A stretch of 22,069 bases of DNA from DASPFV01 sp035620975. Lineage in GTDB: Bacteria > Acidobacteriota > Vicinamibacteria > Vicinamibacterales > 2-12-FULL-66-21. Positions 17,367-22,069 of this stretch are shown one piece after another. Below the pieces are notes generated by a model. That model ran no database searches. It worked only from the letters and a program-made list of their open reading frames with translations, and was not told the origin of the DNA. Positions within the stretch are counted from its first letter, which is position 1. Each line of letters begins with the position of its first letter. The translations under genes were made by a program, and so were the position numbers. The stretch lies in the NCBI GenBank assembly GCA_035620975.1, contig DASPFV010000317.1, positions 1 to 22,069 on the forward strand. The letters are read 5' to 3'.

Positions 17367-17454
17367 GAACCAGCCTCTCGACGAACGGCCGGAGAGCGCT
17401 GGACCGCAGGATGGGCGTCGTGGTCATGAGGAACCCGCCCGCTTGAGGTCCGTT

Positions 17455-17537
17455 GATCCGCGTCCCGTGCCAATGGATCCGCGTAGATCCGCGTTCCTCC
17501 GCGTCCCCGTGACAGATCGATCCGCGTAAATCCGCGG
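17455..17537. repeat. Degenerate GATCCGCGT array with a partly 10-bp period
   Basis: GATCCGCGT occurs at 17455-17463, 17476-17484, 17486-17494 and 17519-17527. Variants are CCTCCGCGT at 17496-17504 and AATCCGCGG at 17529-17537. The copies at 17476, 17486 and 17496 are spaced exactly 10 bp apart. The array fills the gap between the receptor and the convergent NfeD-like gene and ends one base before the latter's stop codon. No conserved spacers or equal-length spacing suggest a CRISPR. Confidence 0.75.
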
Positions 17538-17538
17538 T

Positions 17539-17934
17539 TCAGATCGGTTCGACGACCAGCTCGAGGCCGTGGATCTCACAGACCCGCACGGCCGCGCCCA
17601 GCGGAAGGCTGCCGATCGGATCAGTCACTATGACCTGCCACAATTCTCCGTGCACGCGCGCAAAGCCCCGCGGAGCCAGCGGAGACACCGCCGTGCCCAT
17701 CTCACCGACGATGCGGGCCGCGGCCGGCTCCGACGTGTAGTAACGCCGCATGCGCGGGTACATCGCGAGGTCCGTGGCGATCCACGCGGACAGGAACAGA
17801 ACCGCCGGCAACGCCGACAGGTCGGTCGTCCGATACAGGACTCCTGTCACGACCCCGGCGACAATCCAGCCCGGGCTCGATGCCACGACGTACGTTCTCC
17901 AGGGATGCCCGTCCGGGCGGGACTCGCGGCTCAT
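17539..17934 (-). CDS. NfeD-like membrane protein
   Basis: This 131-residue protein has two hydrophobic segments (about residues 18-34 and 41-58) and a C-terminal NfeD-type OB-fold domain (about 75-131). The latter is recognised by GEMGTAVSPLAPRGFARVHG, then ELWQVIV and VRVCEIHGLELVVEP. In other bacteria short NfeD proteins partner with SPFH/slipin proteins in membrane microdomains; no slipin gene is visible here. The start ATG 17934 overlaps the stop of a doubtful upstream frame (ATGA). The ribosome-binding site is weak. The gene is convergent with the receptor and divergent from the WEGDT operon. Confidence 0.8.
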   Translation of the reverse strand: MSRESRPDGHPWRTYVVASSPGWIVAGVVTGVLYRTTDLSALPAVLFLSAWIATDLAMYPRMRRYYTSEPAAARIVGEMGTAVSPLAPRGFARVHGELWQVIVTDPIGSLPLGAAVRVCEIHGLELVVEPI

Positions 17935-18275
17935 GAGGATCCATTCTCGTCCGATTCTGGAAGGGACCGCGAGGGAATCGGCGTGAAATCCGCGCGTTCG
18001 TCCTGTGCTTCCGCCACGGCGAGCCGCCTCGACAGCAGGCTGTGCGCCTCTACACGCACTGCGACCAGCGAAGGTACTGGACGGAGTCGCAGGATGACGA
18101 AGCCGAACGCGACGCCGCGCTCCCGCGTCGGCTGGCCGAGACGCCCCCGGCGACCTCCCGAGCCGGCCCCTTCAAAGGGAAGGAAGGGCGGCCAGGTCGA
18201 TGGGAGCATCGGCTCGTCGGCCGGCGGGACGTCGCTGTTCCACGGTAGGATGTGCACGTCCGGGAGTTCACCCAT
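17931..18275 (-). CDS. Doubtful small ORF overlapping the NfeD start
   Basis: A 114-residue minus-strand frame fills the 342-bp gap upstream of the NfeD-like gene and ends with an ATGA overlap on its start codon, an arrangement typical of coupled genes. Against it, the protein is Pro/Arg/Ser-rich without a recognisable domain, third-position GC near its end is only about 60 percent, and its possible start overlaps the start of the divergent plus-strand gene at 18277. It does not resemble a slipin. It may be chance or a decayed gene. Nothing else is seen in this gap. Confidence 0.15.
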   Translation of the reverse strand: MGELPDVHILPWNSDVPPADEPMLPSTWPPFLPFEGAGSGGRRGRLGQPTRERGVAFGFVILRLRPVPSLVAVRVEAHSLLSRRLAVAEAQDERADFTPIPSRSLPESDENGSS

Positions 18276-18276
18276 C

Positions 18277-19152
18277 ATGCACAGGACGCTTCGTGACGCC
18301 CTTCTGGCGCTGGCGGGGGCCGGCGTGATGGCTGCCGCCCTGCTGGCGGCCCTGCCGGTATCCGGCGAGCAGGCAGGGTCGGCCGCTGCGGGCACCATCC
18401 CTCGTCTCGAGGGAAAGCCGGATTTCAACGGCCTCTGGCAGGCGCTGAATACGGCCAACTGGGACCTCGAGCCGCACGTGGCGCGTCCGGCGCTCGCGAT
18501 GCGGCCGGGCCCGATCATCCCGGTCCCTGCGAGGGAAGTGATCGCGCTGGGAGCGGTCGGCTCCGTCCCAGGCGGGATGGGCGTGGTCGAGGGTGGTGAG
18601 ATTCCCTACACGACGGAAGGGCGCAGGAAAAAGGCAGACAACCAGGCCAACTGGCTGCAGCGCGATCCGGAGATCAGGTGTTATCTGCCCGGCGTGCCGC
18701 GCGCGACCTACATGCCGTTCCCGTTCCAGATTTTCCAGAGCAACGGCGCGTTCGCCATTGCCTACGAGTACGCCGGCGCGTATCGCAACGTCTACCTGCA
18801 GGATCCGGGACCGCCGCAGGTCGACACCTGGATGGGCCAGTCCGTCGGCCGCTGGGAAGGGGACACGTTCGTGGTCGTCGCCACCGGGTTCCACGATCAG
18901 AGCTGGTTCGACCGGGCCGGTAATCACCACAGCGAGCAGCTGAAGGTCACCGAGCGGTACCGCATGACTGATCGGAATCATCTCCAGTACGAGGCGACGA
19001 TCGAGGATCCGGGCGTGTTCACCCGGCCCTGGAAGATCAGCATGCCGTTGTACCGGCGCGTCGAGCCCGGGGCGCGGCTGGGACAGTTCAAGTGCGTCGA
19101 GTTCGTCGAAGAGCTGATGTACGGGCACCTGCGCAAGGAGCCGATCCAGTGA
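18277..19152 (+). CDS. Secreted protein of the WEGDT-motif family, first paralogue
   Basis: This 291-residue protein begins with a signal peptide (about residues 1-31, ...AALLAALPVSGEQ), so it is exported. I know of no characterised function for the family. Visible landmarks are KPDFNGLWQALNTANWDLEP near the N-terminus, CYLPGVPRATYMPFPFQI in the middle, VGRWEGDTFVV at 190-200, then HSEQLKVTERYR, YEATIEDPGVFTRPW and a C-terminal CVEFVEE. ATG 18277 was preferred because it gives a clean signal peptide; an in-frame ATG at 18250 would add nine polar residues. A GGGAG motif lies 10 bp upstream of 18277. Its stop overlaps the next start by four bases, so it heads a three-gene operon. It shares the WEGDT core with the next gene. 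Confidence 0.8.
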   Translation: MHRTLRDALLALAGAGVMAAALLAALPVSGEQAGSAAAGTIPRLEGKPDFNGLWQALNTANWDLEPHVARPALAMRPGPIIPVPAREVIALGAVGSVPGGMGVVEGGEIPYTTEGRRKKADNQANWLQRDPEIRCYLPGVPRATYMPFPFQIFQSNGAFAIAYEYAGAYRNVYLQDPGPPQVDTWMGQSVGRWEGDTFVVVATGFHDQSWFDRAGNHHSEQLKVTERYRMTDRNHLQYEATIEDPGVFTRPWKISMPLYRRVEPGARLGQFKCVEFVEELMYGHLRKEPIQ

Positions 19153-20279
19153 AGCCTCACATCGCGTTCGGGCTCGCCGCGATGATCCTCGCGGGCGCCG
19201 CGGAATTCGGCTCGCTCGAGGTCGTCGCCGAGGCGCCTGGCGGACTCGGGCAGGCGGCGCCGGCCCCCGGCGGGAGCTGGTCCGTGCCGCGCACCGCCGA
19301 GGGGAGACCAGACCTGCAGGGCAACTGGAGCAACGCCACGCTGACGCCGCTCGAACGCGACAAAGGGCAGGACCTGATCCTCACCGACGCGCAAGCTGCG
19401 AGGATCGAGGAGCGCACGCGGCAAGTGGCGGAATTTCGCGACCAGCCGAGCGACCCGGACCGTCCCGCCCCCCCAAAGGGCGGCGAGCAGCGTCAGCTCC
19501 CTGGTGAGCCGACGTTCATCGAACGGATCTCACAGGTGGCAGGCGGAGCGGTGGGCGGATACAACAACTTCTGGCTGGATCCTGGCGACCGCGTGCTGCG
19601 CGTCGACGGCAGACCGCGGTCGAGCATCGTGATCGATCCGCCGGACGGACGGGTTCCGGCGTTCACTCCCGAAGCGCGCAAACGTCAGGACACGGCCGCG
19701 GCTGCGCGCAAGCGGTTTGGGGCGTTCGATCATCCTGAGCTGCGGGCGCTGGCCGAGCGGTGCCTGACGTCGTTCGGATCGAACATGGGACCACCCATGC
19801 TGCCGAACTACTTCTACAACAACAACTACCAGATCGTGCAGACGAAGGACCACGTGATGATCATGACCGAGATGGTGCACGATGTCCGCGTCATCCGTCT
19901 CAACGACAGCACGCACCCGCCGAAGCACATCCGCCTGTGGTTCGGCGACTCCATCGGCCGGTGGGAAGGCGACACGCTGGTGGTCGAGACCACCAACTTC
20001 CACCCGCTGCAGGAATTCCGCGGCGCGTCGGAGAGCCTGAAGGTGATCGAGCGGTTCACGCGGAACGGCCCGGACTCCATCCTCTACCGGTTCACGATCG
20101 AGGATCCGACCACGTTCTCGGCGCCGTGGACCGGCGAGCTCGTGTTCAACCGGTTCGACGAGATGATCTACGAATACGCCTGCCACGAAGGCAACTACGC
20201 GCTCACCAACATCCTCCAGGGGGAGCGCGCAAGGGAGAAGCGCGAGGCGGACGGCAAGAAGCTGCCGCACGAGGACTGA
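19149..20279 (+). CDS. Secreted protein of the WEGDT-motif family, second paralogue
   Basis: This 376-residue exported protein has an N-terminal hydrophobic leader (MKPHIAFGLAAMILAGAAEF). The start is GTG 19149, inside the preceding stop (GTGA), with AAGGAG 8 bp upstream; longer upstream frames would lie inside the first gene. It shares with the first paralogue the PDL/PDF...W opening (RPDLQGNWSNATLTPLER), IGRWEGDTLVV at 269-279, ESLKVIERFTR and TIEDPTTFSAPWTGE. It is about 85 residues longer, mainly in a charged N-terminal half. A C-terminal YEYACHEGNYALTNIL segment parallels CVEFVEE in the first. Tandem placement suggests duplication and divergence, or a complex of two subunits. Function is unknown. 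Confidence 0.8.
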   Translation: MKPHIAFGLAAMILAGAAEFGSLEVVAEAPGGLGQAAPAPGGSWSVPRTAEGRPDLQGNWSNATLTPLERDKGQDLILTDAQAARIEERTRQVAEFRDQPSDPDRPAPPKGGEQRQLPGEPTFIERISQVAGGAVGGYNNFWLDPGDRVLRVDGRPRSSIVIDPPDGRVPAFTPEARKRQDTAAAARKRFGAFDHPELRALAERCLTSFGSNMGPPMLPNYFYNNNYQIVQTKDHVMIMTEMVHDVRVIRLNDSTHPPKHIRLWFGDSIGRWEGDTLVVETTNFHPLQEFRGASESLKVIERFTRNGPDSILYRFTIEDPTTFSAPWTGELVFNRFDEMIYEYACHEGNYALTNILQGERAREKREADGKKLPHED

Positions 20280-20281
20280 TC

Positions 20282-20731
20282 ATGCACACCAGAATGCTGC
20301 TGCCGTGGATCGGTGTCCTCATCACCGCCGCGACAGCGCCCCTGGCCGGTCATCACGCGTTCGGCGCGGAGTTCGATCCCGATGCGCCTGTCCGGCTGCG
20401 GGGCAAGGTGGTCAAGCTGGAATGGGTGAACCCGCATGCCTGGATTCACATCGAGGTCGTCAAGCCCGATGGCACCCGGGAAGTGTGGATGGTCGAGGGC
20501 GGCACGCCCAATACGCTGCTGCGCCGCGGGTTGACGCGTGATTCCCTCAGGATCGGCACGGAGCTGATTGTCGACGGGTACCAGACGAAGGATCACTCGC
20601 TGAAGCGCGCCAACGGCCGTGACGTCACGTTCACCGACGGCCGCAAGATCTTCATGGGGTCGTCGGGCACCGGCGCGCCGCGCGATGGACGCGACCCCAC
20701 CGAGCCGCCCATCAAGAAGGGCGGGCTCTGA
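20282..20731 (+). CDS. DUF6152-family secreted protein
   Basis: This 149-residue protein starts at ATG 20282, two bases after the preceding stop, with an AGGA motif about 9 bp upstream. A signal peptide (about residues 1-21) precedes HHAFGAEFDPDAPVRLRGKV, the hallmark of DUF6152, followed by KLEWVNPHAWIHIEV. The domain looks like a small periplasmic beta-barrel of the OB type, and the His-His pair after the leader could bind a metal. The C-terminal tail is Pro/Gly-rich. It is the last gene of the WEGDT operon. I recall such proteins near WEGDT-motif genes in environmental genomes, but no biochemical role is known to me. Confidence 0.85.
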   Translation: MHTRMLLPWIGVLITAATAPLAGHHAFGAEFDPDAPVRLRGKVVKLEWVNPHAWIHIEVVKPDGTREVWMVEGGTPNTLLRRGLTRDSLRIGTELIVDGYQTKDHSLKRANGRDVTFTDGRKIFMGSSGTGAPRDGRDPTEPPIKKGGL

Positions 20732-20739
20732 GGGATCCA

Positions 20740-20774
20740 GGTTCAGGGTTCAGGGTTCCGGGTTCCGGGTTCAC
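20740..20774. repeat. Five tandem copies of a GGTTC-core heptamer
   Basis: Copies are GGTTCAG, GGTTCAG, GGTTCCG, GGTTCCG and GGTTCAC, head to tail with a strict 7-bp period. They occupy most of the 48-bp gap between the DUF6152 stop (20731) and the end of the convergent DUF6644-like gene (20780). The array shows no stem or U-tract that would make it a terminator. Confidence 0.92.
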
Positions 20775-20779
20775 GGCCC

Positions 20780-21256
20780 TCAGCCCGAGAAGCCGATCCA
20801 GCGGCCCGCTGCGGCGACGATCACCCACAACGCAATCGAGGTCATCCCGACGGCGCGCGTCGACGGGGTGGCGTCCAGGCTGGCGCGAAGGGCCATCGGA
20901 TCGCGAATGCCGATCGTGAGCATGACAGCGAAGGGCAGGGTCGTGATCTTCACCCAGAACGACGTGTTGTAGTAGCACTTGACCGCCTCCGACGTGAAGA
21001 GCGCCGAGCCGGTCGCCAGCATCACGGCCAGCGCGCCGAGGAACCAGGGGCGCGCGTCGCGGGCGATCTGCGGAATCGGGTAGCCGCGGAGACCGACGCC
21101 GAGCATCCGCAGGTCGACGATCAGCACCGCACCGCCGAGCACGCAGAGCCCCAGCAGGTGGATCGCCTCGATGACCGGAAACAGCCACAGCGACCGCCGG
21201 ATGGCGTTGCCGATGGACGTCGCTTCAATCCACTCGAAACAGGGCAGCAGTTCCAA
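20780..21256 (-). CDS. DUF6644-like four-helix membrane protein, second of a pair
   Basis: This 158-residue protein has four predicted membrane helices: LFPVIEAIHLLGLCVLGGAV, PWFLGALAVMLATGSALF, a third around KITTLPFAVMLTIGI and a C-terminal SIALWVIVAAAGRWIGF. It is paralogous to its upstream neighbour: E30..H33 in the first helix, DLRMLGVGL, RPW, and LWVIVAAAGRWI all have counterparts there. The intramembrane Glu and His suggest a cofactor or metal site, such as heme, but this is inference. The only available start is TTG 21256, seven bases after the neighbour's stop, without a strong ribosome-binding site, so coupling to the first gene is likely. Confidence 0.78.
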   Translation of the reverse strand: MELLPCFEWIEATSIGNAIRRSLWLFPVIEAIHLLGLCVLGGAVLIVDLRMLGVGLRGYPIPQIARDARPWFLGALAVMLATGSALFTSEAVKCYYNTSFWVKITTLPFAVMLTIGIRDPMALRASLDATPSTRAVGMTSIALWVIVAAAGRWIGFSG

Positions 21257-21263
21257 CGTGCGT

Positions 21264-21821
21264 CTACTTCGCCGGAGGGACGACGCAGCCGGCCGCCCGG
21301 TTGATGAAGCCCGGCTGCGGCTGGATGTCGCAGTCGAACCAGTTGTACGCGATCATGCGGCCTGCCACCACGATGAGGAACCAGAGCGTGATCGACGCCA
21401 CGGCGGCGACCTTCGCGGCGCGCGGGGGCGTGGCGGCCGTGTCCCAGGCGGCGATGCTTCGTTCGGTGCGCCTGTGGAAGTACCAGATGTTCAGCAGCGC
21501 AAGGGCGAACATGATCATCTTCGCGCGGAAGAAGACGTTCTGATACGTGCGCACCGGGATCGCAAAGAGCAGCAGCCCGCCGGTGACGATCATGATGTAG
21601 AAGCCGGCGCGGCTCCAGGGCAGGATGCGGCGGGAGAGCTCGCTGATCGGCACGTTCGTGAACGCCAGGCCCAGGAGCCGCAGGTCCCACATCACGGTCA
21701 TGCCGACGAAGAGCATCAGCGTCAGGACGTGCGTGGACTCGACCAGCGGGTACATGTAGAGCGATTCGTGGAGCGCGGTGCTCCACGCCGTCCCGTCGAG
21801 CCACTGCATGAAGCTCAGCAT
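21264..21821 (-). CDS. DUF6644-like four-helix membrane protein, first of a pair
   Basis: This 185-residue protein starts at ATG 21821 with a G-rich stretch just upstream; an in-frame GTG/ATG further upstream would add a polar dozen residues and is less likely. The four helices are YPLVESTHVLTLMLFVGMTV, AGFYIMIVTGGLLLFAIPV, AKMIMFALALLNIWYF and SITLWFLIVVAGRMIAY. E28..H31, DLRLLGLAF, LPWSRAG and LWFLIVVAGRMI align with E30..H33, DLRMLGVGL, RPW and LWVIVAAAGRWI of the next gene. A C-terminal tail with two Cys (FDCDIQ and AGCVV) is absent from the paralogue. The pair is convergent with the WEGDT/DUF6152 operon. Confidence 0.8.
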   Translation of the reverse strand: MLSFMQWLDGTAWSTALHESLYMYPLVESTHVLTLMLFVGMTVMWDLRLLGLAFTNVPISELSRRILPWSRAGFYIMIVTGGLLLFAIPVRTYQNVFFRAKMIMFALALLNIWYFHRRTERSIAAWDTAATPPRAAKVAAVASITLWFLIVVAGRMIAYNWFDCDIQPQPGFINRAAGCVVPPAK

Positions 21822-21956
21822 CGTCCCCCCACGCGCACCAGCAGTCTGCCGGGACACGAATCGCCTGACAGCCTTGGCACGACTCTGTCAGTTCGCTGAA
21901 GCTGGCGGAAAGTGGTATGCGGAGGCAACCGTGAGCGGGCGTGACACGGGACAAGC

Positions 21957-22037
21957 AAAACGCGCCTGAAGCGTGACGGCCGGGCTGGGTTGGGAACCCA
22001 CCGCGGGTCGCGGACCGCGAGGCGGAAGGCGCGTTTT
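21957..22037. other. Branched inverted-repeat structure at the contig end (terminator- or ncRNA-like)
   Basis: AAAACGCGCCT (21957-21967) is the exact reverse complement of AGGCGCGTTTT (22027-22037). The 59 bases between contain two further hairpins: TGGGTT-GGG-AACCCA, and a CGCG/CGCG stem closed around GTC-GCG-GAC. On the plus strand the right arm runs into TTTTT, resembling an intrinsic terminator. No gene is seen in 21822-22069, and no plus-strand gene precedes it nearby. It is neither a tRNA nor a riboswitch class I can name. Confidence 0.5.
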
Positions 22038-22069
22038 TCCACGCACGCCGATTCGTGTCTCAGCAGGCC

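Noticed and set aside
17455..17537. CRISPR array
   Set aside because: Units are 9 bp and unevenly spaced, with no spacers of constant length and no cas genes.
17569..18276. In-frame plus-strand extension upstream of the first WEGDT gene
   Set aside because: It would bury the signal peptide and runs antisense to the NfeD-like gene; ATG 18277 gives a normal secreted protein.
21875..21890. Sigma-54 promoter (TTGGCACG matches the -24 element)
   Set aside because: The -12 element reads TGTC instead of TTGC and no plus-strand gene follows within the window.
21968..22026. tRNA-like segment at the contig end (TGGGTT-GGG-AACCCA resembles a T arm)
   Set aside because: The loop lacks the TTCRANY pattern and no acceptor or anticodon arm of the right size can be drawn.

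Overview
This is a GC-rich, gene-dense stretch from a Gram-negative (diderm) bacterium, most likely a contig from a metagenome or draft genome. The combination suggests Acidobacteriota, perhaps Vicinamibacteria: a large TonB-dependent receptor with an N-terminal carboxypeptidase-regulatory-like domain, a secreted WEGDT-motif gene pair followed by DUF6152, DUF6644-like membrane proteins and a form II molybdenum hydroxylase. This assignment is an inference from gene content; no rRNA or tRNA is present to confirm it. The first 12 bases match the end of the standard Illumina adapter, so native sequence starts near position 13.

Layout. (1) 13-3518, plus strand: coxS (5' truncated), coxL and coxM, a molybdenum hydroxylase with overlapping genes in S-L-M order. 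(2) 3570-4853, minus strand: a MgtC/DUF4010 membrane protein, convergent with coxM across a nested hairpin. (3) 4898-6010, plus strand: a secreted alpha/beta hydrolase. (4) 6146-12673, plus strand: a single 2175-residue ORF that joins a complete TamB-like protein to a five-POTRA BamA/TamA-like outer-membrane barrel. It is the most striking object in the window. (5) 12670-12833: a 164-bp near-perfect palindrome with 20-bp terminal inverted repeats, probably a MITE, lying exactly on the stop codon of that gene. (6) 12985-13948, minus strand: a VOC-family protein and a DoxX-like membrane protein. (7) 14371-17295, plus strand: an Oar-like TonB-dependent receptor preceded by a 422-bp gene-free leader with a 16-bp palindrome and a direct repeat. 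(8) 17539-17934, minus strand: an NfeD-like membrane protein without its usual partner. (9) 18277-20731, plus strand: a tightly coupled three-gene operon of two secreted WEGDT-motif paralogues and a DUF6152 protein. (10) 20780-21821, minus strand: two adjacent paralogous four-helix membrane proteins (DUF6644-like), convergent with operon 9. (11) 21822-22069: no gene, but a branched, terminator-like inverted repeat.

Functionally the window is dominated by the cell envelope: outer-membrane assembly or lipid transport (TamB-BamA), nutrient uptake (TonB receptor), secreted proteins of unknown function and several small inner-membrane proteins. The molybdenum hydroxylase oxidises an unknown small substrate. 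Three intergenic regions carry short arrays with a 7-bp period, of different sequence at each site, and a fourth carries a 10-bp-period array.
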